A stretch of DNA of 36,492 nucleotides from an uncultured Alphaproteobacteria bacterium (GTDB taxonomy: Bacteria; Pseudomonadota; Alphaproteobacteria; CADEGL01). The notes below the pieces were generated by a model, which saw nothing but the letters and a program-made list of their open reading frames with translations, was not told the DNA's origin and did not search any database. This document shows positions 1 to 7,874 of this stretch, piece by piece (the first letter of the stretch is position 1; each line of letters opens with the position of its first letter). Both the position numbers and the translations under genes were made by a program. The stretch covers positions 108,681 to 145,172 of the forward strand of contig CADEGL010000002.1 in the NCBI GenBank assembly GCA_902826885.1. Reading direction: 5' to 3'.

Positions 1-368
1 CCCAGCGCCAGGAATACCAGAAGCTGTTCGAGGATTTGATCGTCCAGTCTTATTCCCAGCGTCTGCGCAGCGTCTATAACGGCCAGGAGTTGGTGTTCGG
101 CGCCACCCGTCCGGACGGCAAGAAAGGCACCTGGGTATCCAGCCGCTTCAACGCGTCGTCGAACGCGCCTTCGGAGGAGGTGCTCTGGCGCGTCCGCCGG
201 ACCGAAAGCGATCAGTACAAAGTGATCGACGTGGTGTTCGCCAATGTCAGTCTGGTCGTGACCCAGCGCGACGATTTCACCAGCATCCTGCAGCGCAACG
301 GCGGCAACATGGACGAGTTCCTGGCCACCCTGCGCGACAAGGTCGCCAAGCTGCAAGCCCCGGCCTAG
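1..368 (+). CDS. mlaC: MlaC-like phospholipid-binding protein, 3' part
   Basis: This is the C-terminal part (about 121 residues, reading from base 3) of a periplasmic protein of the MlaC/Ttg2D family. MlaC ferries phospholipids between outer and inner membrane for the Mla ABC system. What is visible fits the family: an amphipathic stretch with LIVQSYSQRL, a paired beta region around VLWRVRR and YKVIDVVFANVSLVVTQR, then the closing segment DFTSILQRNGGNMDEFLATL. The 5' end, signal peptide and neighbouring mla genes lie outside the window, so operon membership cannot be seen. It ends with TAG at 366-368. The family call is from residue pattern only, and a more general Tgt2/MlaC call would be equally safe. 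Confidence 0.85.
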   Translation, partial: QRQEYQKLFEDLIVQSYSQRLRSVYNGQELVFGATRPDGKKGTWVSSRFNASSNAPSEEVLWRVRRTESDQYKVIDVVFANVSLVVTQRDDFTSILQRNGGNMDEFLATLRDKVAKLQAPA

Positions 369-463
369 CGTCTTTGCGCGAAGCCTCTTGATCCTGGACA
401 CCCATCCGCGTTGGATAGGCGCGTACGGGGACTCGCCCCGTGATGCGTCCATCCGGGGCGGCC

Positions 464-1717
464 ATGAACGGCGGTACAATCCGCAAGGTGACGGTGATCG
501 GCGCCGGCGTGGTCGGTCTGGCCGCGGCCGTGGCGCTGCGCCGCGACGGGCACGCGGTCACGGTCATCGACCGCCTGCCGCCGGGCGAAGCCTGCTCCTT
601 CGGCAATTCGGGCGCCATGCCGCGCAACCACGCGATGCCCATGTCGACGCCCGGCATCCTGCGCAAGGTGCCCGGCTATCTCCTCGACCCGCTCGGACCC
701 CTGGCGTTCCGCTGGCGCCATCTGCCGGCGCTGGCGCCCTGGCTCGTCACCTTCCTGCAATCCAGCACGCCTAAGCGCTTCGACCATATCCTGACCACCC
801 TCACCCGCCTGATGCAGCAGAGCCATGCCGATTGGAGCGTGCTGCTGAAGGACGCCGGCATGACCGACCGGGTGCGCGAGAACGGCGCCCTCTCCATCTA
901 CCGCAGCGCCGAGGCGCGCGAGGCCGCGTGGCCCCTATGGCGGATGCTGATCGAGCGTGGCGCCCAGGTCGAACGGCTGGACGAAGACGCGCTGCGCGCG
1001 ATCGAGCCCGGCTTGCCCGCGGGCTACCGTTGCGCCGTGCTGGAGCACGACTACCGGCACGCGACCGATTCGCACCGCATCCCGGCCGGCCTCGCCGAAT
1101 ATTTCCAGCGCCAGGGCGGCGTGATCCGGCGCGAGACGGTGAGCGAGATCGAAATGGGCCCCCACGGCCCGCGCGCCTTGCGCACCAATCAGGGCGAGCA
1201 CCCGCTCGACCTTCTGGTCGTGGCGGCCGGCGCCTGGTCGGGGCCCTTCGCCGCGCGGCTCGGCCACACGGTGCCGCTCGAAGCCGCGCGCGGCTATCAC
1301 GTCACCTTCCTCGACCCCGGCGTGACGATGCCGAACCATGTCCTGTTCGTGACCGACATGCGCCTGTCGCTGACGCCCATGGAGAAGGGCCTGCGCGTCG
1401 GCGGCAATGTCGAGTTCGCGGGCCTCGGCGCGCCGCCCGATTTCCGCCGGCCCGCGCGCCAAATCGAGAATGTGCGTCGCCTGTTCCCGCATATGCGCGC
1501 GGAGCCGCACACCAAATGGTCGGGCGACCGGCCGATGATGCCGGATTCGCTGCCCGTGATCGGGCGCAGCCCCGTTCACCGCAACGTGCTGTATGCCTTC
1601 GGCCACGGGCAATACGGCTTGGCCTTGGCGGCCGCGACGGGGCGGCTCGTGGCCGAGCTCGCGGCGGAACGCCCGACCGCTCTGGACCTGTCGCCGTTCC
1701 GGATCGACCGCTTCTGA
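464..1717 (+). CDS. DadA-like FAD-dependent amine/amino-acid oxidoreductase
   Basis: A 417-residue flavoprotein of the DAO family, most like D-amino-acid dehydrogenases (DadA): FAD-linked oxidation of an amine or amino acid with electrons passed to the membrane chain. The N-terminus has the dinucleotide-binding fold with GAGVVG at residues 13-18 and the acidic residue D36 ending the second strand. CSFGNSGAMPRNHA follows at the place DadA proteins carry their FAD-contacting SF-N-G segment, and the C-terminus has GHGQYGLALAAATGRL, the usual FAD-closing motif. I chose ATG 464 because KVTVIGAG follows directly. GTG 440 and ATG 443 are in frame upstream but overlap a small hairpin (425-441). The gene is tail-to-tail and abutting with the SDR gene (stop 1717, next stop 1718). 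Substrate is unknown. Confidence 0.85.
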   Translation: MNGGTIRKVTVIGAGVVGLAAAVALRRDGHAVTVIDRLPPGEACSFGNSGAMPRNHAMPMSTPGILRKVPGYLLDPLGPLAFRWRHLPALAPWLVTFLQSSTPKRFDHILTTLTRLMQQSHADWSVLLKDAGMTDRVRENGALSIYRSAEAREAAWPLWRMLIERGAQVERLDEDALRAIEPGLPAGYRCAVLEHDYRHATDSHRIPAGLAEYFQRQGGVIRRETVSEIEMGPHGPRALRTNQGEHPLDLLVVAAGAWSGPFAARLGHTVPLEAARGYHVTFLDPGVTMPNHVLFVTDMRLSLTPMEKGLRVGGNVEFAGLGAPPDFRRPARQIENVRRLFPHMRAEPHTKWSGDRPMMPDSLPVIGRSPVHRNVLYAFGHGQYGLALAAATGRLVAELAAERPTALDLSPFRIDRF

Positions 1718-2455
1718 TCAGGTAAAGCGGTAGCCGCCGTCGATATCGAGGGTGGTGCCGGTGGCGAAGCCGTTCTCCATCAGGAACAGCATGCCCTCGG
1801 CGATCTCCTGCACCTCGCCCAGACGCTTCACGGGTTGCGCCTGTGCGATCTTGTCCCACATCGCGCGGCGCTCCGGCGGGATGTGGTCGGTACCCGGCGT
1901 CTGGATGAAACCGGGCGCGATCACGTTGACGCGGATGGGCGCCAACTCGATGGCCAGGATGCGCGCGAGCGATTCGATGGCGCCCGCCGCGGCACAACTG
2001 GCCGAATAGCGCGGGATCGTCTTGCGCGGCTGGCTCGACGACATGAAGACGATCGAGCCTTCCTTGCTCATATGCGGCGCGCCGTAGCGCGCGGCCCAGC
2101 ACTGGCTCCAGAAGCGGTTGCGGAAGACGGTGTCGAAGGTCGCCGGTTCCATGTCGAGGAACAGGCCGAGCTTGGACGATAGCGACTTGTCCGGCGCCGA
2201 GGGCACCAGCACGGTCAAATGGTCGAACGGACCGACGCGCGAGAAGAAGGCCTTGATGCCCGCTTCCGTCGTGGCGTCGACCTGATAGGTCTCGACCTTG
2301 CCGCCGATCTCGTCGGCCGCGGTCTTCAGCCGCTCCAGCGTGCGGCCCGCGATGACCACCTTGGCGCCCCGCCTGGACGCTTCCTTCGCGGTCTGCAGGC
2401 CGATGCCCGCGCTGCCGCCGATGATGACGATACGCTTGTCCTTGAGCGAAGACAT
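1718..2455 (-). CDS. SDR-family protein with catalytic Lys replaced
   Basis: A 245-residue Rossmann-fold protein of the classical short-chain dehydrogenase/reductase family. The nucleotide-binding GGSAGIG loop is at residues 13-19 and the C-terminal substrate-loop region IRVNVIAPGFIQTPG is recognisable. The active site is odd. Tyr150 is present in YSASC, but the position four residues on, normally the catalytic lysine of YxxxK, is Cys154 (TGT codon). The NNAG structural motif is also replaced by VPSAPD. Redox activity by the standard mechanism is therefore doubtful. It is the last gene of the minus-strand ABC operon, starting 7 nt after the ATPase stop, so it may act on or bind the imported compound. 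The Y/C change is seen directly; loss of function is inference. Confidence 0.85.
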   Translation of the reverse strand: MSSLKDKRIVIIGGSAGIGLQTAKEASRRGAKVVIAGRTLERLKTAADEIGGKVETYQVDATTEAGIKAFFSRVGPFDHLTVLVPSAPDKSLSSKLGLFLDMEPATFDTVFRNRFWSQCWAARYGAPHMSKEGSIVFMSSSQPRKTIPRYSASCAAAGAIESLARILAIELAPIRVNVIAPGFIQTPGTDHIPPERRAMWDKIAQAQPVKRLGEVQEIAEGMLFLMENGFATGTTLDIDGGYRFT

Positions 2456-2462
2456 GGAAACC

Positions 2463-3269
2463 TCAGCGTTGGATGCGCTCCATGAGCGCGATTTGTTGCA
2501 GCACCTCTTCCTGCACGCTGTCCCAGATCTGGCTCTTCAACTCCAGATAACGGGGCGAGAGCTGGGCCGCGGCGCTGCGTGGCTTGGGCAGGTCGTTCTT
2601 CAGAATCGCCTTCACCCGCCCGGGGCGGGAGGAGAAGACCGTAATGCGATCCGACAGGATCAAGGCCTCGTCGATGCTGTGGGTGACGAAGATCACGGTC
2701 TTCTTGGTCTTGGCCACGATGTCGACCAGCTGATCCTGCAAAAGCTGGCGCGTCATGGCGTCGACCGCCGCGAACGGCTCGTCCATCAAGAGAATCTCGG
2801 GATCGTTGGCGAGCGAACGCGCGAGCGCGGCGCGCTGGCGCATGCCGCCGGACAGCTCGGCCGGATAGGCTTTCTCGAAGCCTTCCAAGCCCACGAGCTT
2901 GATGAACTTGGCCGCCGTCTCGCGCCGCGTTCCCTTGTCGACGCCCTTCATCTTCAGGCCGAACTCGACGTTGCTCTGCACCGTCTTCCAGGGGAACAGC
3001 GCGTATTCCTGGAAGATCATGCCGCAGCGCGTGTCGATGCCGGTGATCGGCTCGTCGCGCAAGAGGACCCTGCCCTCGGTCGGCTTCAGGAAACCCGCGA
3101 TGATGTTGAGCAGCGTGGACTTGCCGCAGCCGGAGCTGCCGACGATGCACAGGATCTCGCCTTCGCGCACGTCGAGCGAGAGGCCGCCCAAGGCGCGCAC
3201 CACTTCGCCGCCGCGGGCATACTCCATGCTGACGTTTTCGGCGCGGATGATGGGCCGGTCTGACGCCAC
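2463..3269 (-). CDS. ABC importer ATPase, nitrate/sulfonate/taurine type
   Basis: The 268-residue nucleotide-binding subunit of an SsuB/TauB-type importer. Walker A is GSSGCGKST (44-52), the Q-loop is FQEYALFPW, the ABC signature LSGGM is at 139-143, Walker B ILLMDEP follows at 159-165, and the switch histidine lies in IFVTHSIDEA. It starts 8 nt after the stop of the upstream permease and is followed 7 nt later by the SDR gene, so it is part of one transcript. Only one ATPase serves two permease genes in this operon. Substrate is not deducible: the family imports sulfonates, taurine, nitrate, pyrimidine precursors and other small anions. Confidence 0.95.
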   Translation of the reverse strand: MASDRPIIRAENVSMEYARGGEVVRALGGLSLDVREGEILCIVGSSGCGKSTLLNIIAGFLKPTEGRVLLRDEPITGIDTRCGMIFQEYALFPWKTVQSNVEFGLKMKGVDKGTRRETAAKFIKLVGLEGFEKAYPAELSGGMRQRAALARSLANDPEILLMDEPFAAVDAMTRQLLQDQLVDIVAKTKKTVIFVTHSIDEALILSDRITVFSSRPGRVKAILKNDLPKPRSAAAQLSPRYLELKSQIWDSVQEEVLQQIALMERIQR

Positions 3270-3277
3270 GGGAACTC

Positions 3278-4099
3278 CTATCGCTTATCCTGGCCGCGGT
3301 GCCACGGGAGCATGCGGTGCTCCACGCCGCGGATGATGGTGTCGAGCGCCAAGACGGTCAGGCTGATGGCCAGCATGCCGATGATGACCTGGCTGATGTT
3401 GGATAGGTCCTTGCCGTTCCAAATCAGGAAACCGAGCCCCTTGGTCGAGCCCACCATCTCGGCCGAGATGATGCAGGTCCAGGCCAGGGCCAAGGTGACC
3501 TTGAGCGCCGAGATGATGCTGGGCAACGCGCCCGGCAGGATCACCTCCCACATGATGCGCAAGCGGCCGGCACCCAGATTCTGGGCGGCGCGCGTGTAGA
3601 TGGAATCGACGCGCATGGTGGCGTCGGTCACGAACACGACCAAGGGCGCGATCGTGCCCATGAAGACGATGGAATATTTCTGCTCCTCGCTGAGACCGAG
3701 CCACAGCATGGAAAGCGGAATCCAGGCCAGCGAGGGAAGCGGCCGGATGATCGAGATGATCGGCTCGACGATCCAACGGATCAGCTTGGTGGTGCCCAAC
3801 AGGATGCCGAGCGGAATGCCGACCCCGGCCGAGAAGACGAAGCCGATCAGAACGCGGCGCGTGCTGACCAAGATGAAATCGAAGATGCTGCCGTCGGCGA
3901 CAAGCCGTTCGAGCTCGTGCCAGACGTAACTCGGCGGCGGGAAGAACTGCGGATCGATCGCGCCGGTGGCCGCCGCCAATTCCCACAGGCCGATGAAGCA
4001 GATCGCCGACACGGCGCTGATCGCCGTATAGCGATGCCGCCACGGCGGACGGGGGGCGCTCCGCGCGCCCCCCGCCGCTTTGGCCGGTTGTGTGGTCAC
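3278..4099 (-). CDS. ABC importer permease (SsuC/TauC type), copy A
   Basis: A 273-residue BPD-type membrane permease with about six transmembrane helices, the first at about residues 26-45 after a basic, proline-rich cytoplasmic N-terminus. The ATPase-contacting EAA-like loop reads EVILPGALPSIISALK in the second half. It is clearly a paralogue of the permease at 5196-6032: both share the QKYSIVFMGT/QKYAIVFMGT type segment, the EAA loop, the IISAEMVG segment and the end of the protein almost word for word. The two copies flank the binding-protein gene, which suggests either a heterodimeric channel or a duplicated importer that lost one ATPase. A strong 10-bp hairpin (4050-4074) sits in its first codons. 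Confidence 0.93.
   Translation of the reverse strand: MTTQPAKAAGGARSAPRPPWRHRYTAISAVSAICFIGLWELAAATGAIDPQFFPPPSYVWHELERLVADGSIFDFILVSTRRVLIGFVFSAGVGIPLGILLGTTKLIRWIVEPIISIIRPLPSLAWIPLSMLWLGLSEEQKYSIVFMGTIAPLVVFVTDATMRVDSIYTRAAQNLGAGRLRIMWEVILPGALPSIISALKVTLALAWTCIISAEMVGSTKGLGFLIWNGKDLSNISQVIIGMLAISLTVLALDTIIRGVEHRMLPWHRGQDKR
4050..4074 (-). promoter_or_regulatory. Strong GC hairpin in 5' coding end of permease A
   Basis: A perfect 10-bp inverted repeat, CGGGGGGCGC (4050-4059) and GCGCCCCCCG (4065-4074), with a 5-nt loop. In the minus-strand mRNA it lies about 50 nt downstream of the binding-protein stop codon and inside codons 9-17 of the permease. Such a structure can protect the upstream binding-protein message from 3' decay and lower permease translation, which would fit the usual excess of binding protein. 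There is no T-tract, so it is not a classic terminator. The repeat is seen directly; the role is inference. Confidence 0.45.
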
Positions 4100-4124
4100 G
4101 GTGACGGTTTCCCGGCCGCTCGCA

Positions 4125-5123
4125 TCAACCCTCGATCAGATCCATCCGGACCCATTCGCGGTACTTGGGTTTGTTGTCGATCTTCTTGATGGTCGCGTAC
4201 ATGAACTCGATCATGATATCCATGACGGGATACGAGCCCTTGTCGGACATTTGCTGAAGCTGGTCCTTGCGCGTATAGCGCACCGACTGCTTCTCCCAAG
4301 CCAGCCAATCCGCCTGGCTCTGCTTGCTGACCTTCTCGGCGATCGCGGCGGCTTCCTTCTGGTTGTCGATGATCCACTGCTGCGACTTCCAGTAGGCGGC
4401 CAGGAAGCGCTTGGCGCCGGCCGGGTCCTCGTCGACGAACTTCTTGCTGAGGATCAGGGCGTTGGGTGCCGGGATCTGCTTGTACTTTTCCCAAAAGCCC
4501 GTATCGGCGACCGACGCGATCTTGTGGAAGCCCGGCAGTTCCTGAAGCTGCGCGTACTCAGGGTACCAGGCGCCAGCCGCGTCGATCAGGCCCTGCTTCA
4601 TGGCTTGGACCATCTCCGACTGCTTCAGGTTCACCAGTTCGACATCCTTGTACATGTCGAGGCCGGCGTTCTTCAGGATGATGTAGTCGGTGATCTCCTC
4701 GGAGCCGCCGAACTGGATGGCCAGTTTCTTGCCCTTCAAGTCCTTGACGGTCTTGATGTCCTTCTTCGCGACGATGCCCGAGATGTCGGCCGCGCCGTCG
4801 GGCACGCCCACCCAGTAGAAATTCTTGTTGCCCTGGGCCATGGCCGCGACGACGGCCTGCGAACCCGTTCCGGCCATGACGGCATCGCCCGACGAGACGA
4901 TGGTGACGCGGTCGGACGAGCTGGCCACCAGTTTCCATTCGACGTCGTAGCCGGCTTCCTTGAAGAAGCCCTTCTCGATGCCGACCCAATAAGGCGCATG
5001 CACGCCCGCGGTCGACGAGACGACGGTCACTTTCTTCGGCGCTTGGGCGTTGGCCGCGCCGGACACGGCGAATGCCGCTCCGATGGCCACCACGCCCGCG
5101 ATCAGGCTACGCAGTTTGAACAT
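4125..5123 (-). CDS. ABC importer periplasmic binding protein (SsuA/NMT1-like)
   Basis: A 332-residue periplasmic solute-binding protein of the SsuA/ThiY/NMT1-like superfamily. A signal peptide is plain: basic start MFKLR, hydrophobic core, and cleavage near SGAANA-QAP at about residue 27. The mature part begins with the family pattern of a beta strand followed by APYWVGIEKGFFKEAGYDVE. IAKK-type hinge and GGSEEITDYIILKNAGLD segments follow. I chose ATG 5123 because GGAGAGGGG lies just upstream, and the in-frame codon at 5144 would put residues in front of the signal peptide. It sits between two paralogous permease genes in one minus-strand operon. The ligand is unknown. Confidence 0.93.
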   Translation of the reverse strand: MFKLRSLIAGVVAIGAAFAVSGAANAQAPKKVTVVSSTAGVHAPYWVGIEKGFFKEAGYDVEWKLVASSSDRVTIVSSGDAVMAGTGSQAVVAAMAQGNKNFYWVGVPDGAADISGIVAKKDIKTVKDLKGKKLAIQFGGSEEITDYIILKNAGLDMYKDVELVNLKQSEMVQAMKQGLIDAAGAWYPEYAQLQELPGFHKIASVADTGFWEKYKQIPAPNALILSKKFVDEDPAGAKRFLAAYWKSQQWIIDNQKEAAAIAEKVSKQSQADWLAWEKQSVRYTRKDQLQQMSDKGSYPVMDIMIEFMYATIKKIDNKPKYREWVRMDLIEG

Positions 5124-5195
5124 GATCCCCTCTCCGTTTTTCAAAACCTCTCGTATCGATGTCTGTCCGCTTCGCGCGGATCTCTCGTTCCGTGA

Positions 5196-6032
5196 TCAGC
5201 GGCGCCGCTCGTTGCGGCGCCAGGGCGTCAGGCGCCGTTCGACGAGGCGGTAGACGATATCCAGGACCAGGACCGTCAGGCTGATGGCCAGCATGCCGAC
5301 GATCACTTGGGCGATGTTGGCCCAGTCCTTGGCATTCCAAATCAGGAAGCCCAGGCCGCGCGTGGCGCCGACCATCTCGGCCGAGATGATGCAGGCCCAG
5401 GCCAGCGCCATGGTGACCTTGAGGGCCGAAAGAATGCTGGGCAAGGCGCCCGGCAGGATGACTTCCCACAACACGCGCACCTGGTTCGCGCCCAGATTGC
5501 GCGCGGCGCGGATCAGCAACGGATCGACACGCCGCGTGGCGTCCACCACGAACACGAGCGTGGGCGCAAGCGTGCCCATGAAGACGATGGCGTATTTCTG
5601 CTCCTCGCCGATGCCCAGCCACATCATGGACAAGGGAATCCAAGACAGCGAAGGCAACGGCCGGATCAGCGACACGATCGGATCGAACACGGCCTTGAGC
5701 GGCCGCCAAACGCCCATGGCCAAGCCCAGGACGATGGCCGCCGTGGAGGACAGCGCGAAACCCATGAGCACACGGCTGGCGCTGGCCGTGGTGTGCTTGT
5801 AAAGCGCGCCGTCCGAGATCAGCTTCCACGCGGCGTTCGCGACCGTCTCGGGCGAACCGAGGAAGGCCTTGTGCACGAGGCCAGTCGAAACCAGCCCTTG
5901 CCAGATCACAAGGAAGGTGAAGACGGACAGCGCGCCGACGACGATGGCGCCGACGCGGTCGCGGCGTGCCTGGCGGTCACCGCCGCTGGCGGCGCGAGTC
6001 GATTTCGGAGACGGGACGGCCTGAACGCTCAC
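5196..6032 (-). CDS. ABC importer permease (SsuC/TauC type), copy B
   Basis: A 278-residue BPD-type permease, paralogous to the one at 3278-4099. It has a cytoplasmic basic N-terminus, a first helix at about residues 28-47 (GAIVVGALSVFTFLVIW), about six helices in all and the EAA loop EVILPGALPSILSALK. The last 60 residues, including the RRLTPWRR end, match copy A closely at both protein and DNA level. It precedes the binding-protein gene by 72 nt and follows the RidA-like gene by 27 nt, all on the minus strand, so one transcript is likely. A heterodimer with copy A is possible but not shown. Confidence 0.93.
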   Translation of the reverse strand: MSVQAVPSPKSTRAASGGDRQARRDRVGAIVVGALSVFTFLVIWQGLVSTGLVHKAFLGSPETVANAAWKLISDGALYKHTTASASRVLMGFALSSTAAIVLGLAMGVWRPLKAVFDPIVSLIRPLPSLSWIPLSMMWLGIGEEQKYAIVFMGTLAPTLVFVVDATRRVDPLLIRAARNLGANQVRVLWEVILPGALPSILSALKVTMALAWACIISAEMVGATRGLGFLIWNAKDWANIAQVIVGMLAISLTVLVLDIVYRLVERRLTPWRRNERRR

Positions 6033-6059
6033 GCTCGCCTCGATCCCATCCGCCGCGTG

Positions 6060-6506
6060 TTACCGCCGCCGTGCCCTGGCCCGCGCCGTGGGGCGCGCGG
6101 CCTTTTTCTTCGCCGCTTTCTTTCTGCCCTTGCCGACATGGGCGGTCGCCATGATGACCAGACCCACGTCCTTCACGCCGATCTCTTTGACGATGACCGT
6201 CGCGCGGTTGGGATAGGGCTTGGGGAACGCCTTGGCCCAGATCTCGGTGATCGGGTCGATGTATTCGCGCTTGGTGACGTAGAGCATCACCTGCGTCACG
6301 TCGGCCATGGAGCCGCCTGCGGCCCTGAGCGACTGGGCGAGATTGGCCAGCACCAGCGTCGTCTGCTTGCGGATGTCGCCGGTCTCCGCCGTGCCGTCGG
6401 CTTTCACGGGCGCCGCGGCGGCATAGAAAATACCGTCGGCAACGATCGCCCACTCGAACGGCCGCGCATGACGCGGAATCCCGGTTTCTACGGCTTTCTT
6501 CGCCAT
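6060..6506 (-). CDS. RidA/YjgF-family protein with basic tail
   Basis: A 148-residue protein of the RidA (YjgF/YER057c/UK114) family, whose founding members hydrolyse reactive enamine/imine intermediates released by PLP and flavin enzymes. The core reads AIVADGIFYAAAAPV early and PNRATVIVKEI late. That Arg is at the position of the family's catalytic arginine, which binds the carboxylate of the imine. The C-terminus has about 25 unusual Lys/Ala/Arg-rich residues (KKAAKKKAARPTARARARRR type), not part of the fold. ATG 6506 follows a purine-rich AAGGGGGAGG stretch; an upstream in-frame ATG at 6524 is possible. It is the first gene of the ABC-importer operon, so its imine-quenching role may concern the imported amine or the nearby DadA-like enzyme. 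Confidence 0.85.
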   Translation of the reverse strand: MAKKAVETGIPRHARPFEWAIVADGIFYAAAAPVKADGTAETGDIRKQTTLVLANLAQSLRAAGGSMADVTQVMLYVTKREYIDPITEIWAKAFPKPYPNRATVIVKEIGVKDVGLVIMATAHVGKGRKKAAKKKAARPTARARARRR

Positions 6507-6632
6507 GCCTCCCCCTTCCACCACCGGCTTCTTCGGCGCGACGGATACGCGTCAATTGCGCTCCAATCGCCTCCTTGCGGCTTGTTTTTAAGGAACCACG
6601 GCGGCGCGGCGGAGTCCATGCGCAACGTGCGC

Positions 6633-6661
6633 TTGAAACGCAACTTCGCGGCTTCTAGTGT
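6633..6661 (+). promoter_or_regulatory. Candidate sigma-70 promoter for hydroxy-acid oxidase
   Basis: TTGAAA (6633-6638) and TAGTGT (6656-6661) are separated by 17 bases in the 221-bp divergent gap between the RidA-like operon and the FMN oxidase. It stands about 67 bases ahead of ATG 6728. The -35 is good and the -10 only fair, so this is a tentative call. Confidence 0.35.
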
Positions 6662-6727
6662 TTTTTGCGCTTCGCGACGGTCGAATGCCTATCGCATCTC
6701 GATAACCCGAACATCGCAGGTCAACCC

Positions 6728-7870
6728 ATGTCGGAATTCCCGACGTTGCAGGATTTGGTTTGGGCCGCCCGTCAAAAGCTGCCCAGCGCCGTTTGGGAGT
6801 TCGTGACCTTCGGCACCGAAAGCGAGACGACCGTTCGGCGCAACCGCCATTCGCTCGACAGCGTGGCGTTCATCAACCGCGTCATGCGCGATGTCAGCGA
6901 AGTGGACACGACCACATCGCTTCTGGGCGTGAAGCTGCGTATCCCGGTGGTGTTCGCGCCGGTGGGTTCGATCGCGCTGCTCGATCCCGGCGGAGCGTTG
7001 ACCGCGGCCAAGGTCGCGGAAGAATTCGAGATCATGCATGTGGTCAGCGGCTTCGCCGATCCGGGCTACAAGGCGGTCGCCGAAGGCATCAAGGACAAGT
7101 CGCGCATCGTCTATGCACTGCATCCGCGCGCCGAGCAGCCGTTCCTCGACGATTTGGTCGATGGCGTGAAGGAAGCGGGCTACAAGGCCATCACCTTCGT
7201 CAGCGAAGGCGCCTATTACAGCCGGCGCGAGCGCGACCTGATGAGCGGCCTGGCGACGAAATCCAAGCGCAGCCGCACCTATGCCAGCTATCTGCAGCAG
7301 ATGCGCGACGAGCGCGCCGCGGGCAAGACGGCCAGCAAGGAAGGTCTGCTCGGCACCATGATCACCTGGGAGATGCTGGAGCGCGTGAAGTCGCGCTCGG
7401 GCCTGCCGCTGATCCTAAAGGGTGTCACCAACGCGCAGGACGCGCGCCTGGCCATGGAGCATGGCGTGGACGTGATCTATGTCTCGAACCATGGCGGCCG
7501 TTCGCTCGACCATGCGCGCGGCACGATCCAGTCTCTGCCCGACGTGGTCGACGCGGTGAAGGGCAAGGCCGACATCATCGTCGACGGCGGCTTCGTGCGC
7601 GGCAGCGACGTGCTGAAGGCCATCGCCATGGGGGCCAAGGCCGTGTCCATGGGGCGCATGCAGTCCTGGGCCCTGGCCGCCGCCGGGAGCGCGGGCCTGA
7701 CCCGCATGCTGGAGATCCTGGAGGAGGAGATCATCGTCTCCATGGGCTTGCTCGGCGTGACGAAGCTGAGCCAGCTCAATCGCGACTATGTGACGCCCAC
7801 CCACCCGGTCACCCAGCCGCATCCCTTGAGCGCGTTCCCCGTGGTGATGGAGCGGATCGCCAAGGAGTGA
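6728..7870 (+). CDS. FMN-dependent alpha-hydroxy-acid oxidase/dehydrogenase
   Basis: A 380-residue TIM-barrel flavoenzyme of the lactate dehydrogenase/glycolate oxidase family. It oxidises a 2-hydroxy acid to the 2-keto acid with FMN. Visible landmarks are IPVVFAPVGS on the flavin-facing strand (about 72-81), the barrel lysine K231 in ILKGV, the catalytic His255 and Arg258 in SNHGGRSLD, and the phosphate-binding IIVDGGFVRGSDVLKA and MGRMQSWALAAAG segments. The N-terminal Tyr-rich region of glycolate oxidase is replaced by AVWEFVTFGTESE, and the usual middle loop by VSEGAYYSRRERD, so it is a divergent subgroup. ATG 6728 is chosen; 6665 would add residues unlike the family. It is convergent with the crotonase gene 4 nt away. 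Confidence 0.9.
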   Translation: MSEFPTLQDLVWAARQKLPSAVWEFVTFGTESETTVRRNRHSLDSVAFINRVMRDVSEVDTTTSLLGVKLRIPVVFAPVGSIALLDPGGALTAAKVAEEFEIMHVVSGFADPGYKAVAEGIKDKSRIVYALHPRAEQPFLDDLVDGVKEAGYKAITFVSEGAYYSRRERDLMSGLATKSKRSRTYASYLQQMRDERAAGKTASKEGLLGTMITWEMLERVKSRSGLPLILKGVTNAQDARLAMEHGVDVIYVSNHGGRSLDHARGTIQSLPDVVDAVKGKADIIVDGGFVRGSDVLKAIAMGAKAVSMGRMQSWALAAAGSAGLTRMLEILEEEIIVSMGLLGVTKLSQLNRDYVTPTHPVTQPHPLSAFPVVMERIAKE

Positions 7871-7874
7871 GGCG

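Noticed and set aside
425..441. ACGGGG/CCCCGT hairpin after mlaC as a rho-independent terminator.
   Set aside because: No T-run follows the hairpin; it overlaps the alternative GTG start of the next gene. Used only as an argument about the start.
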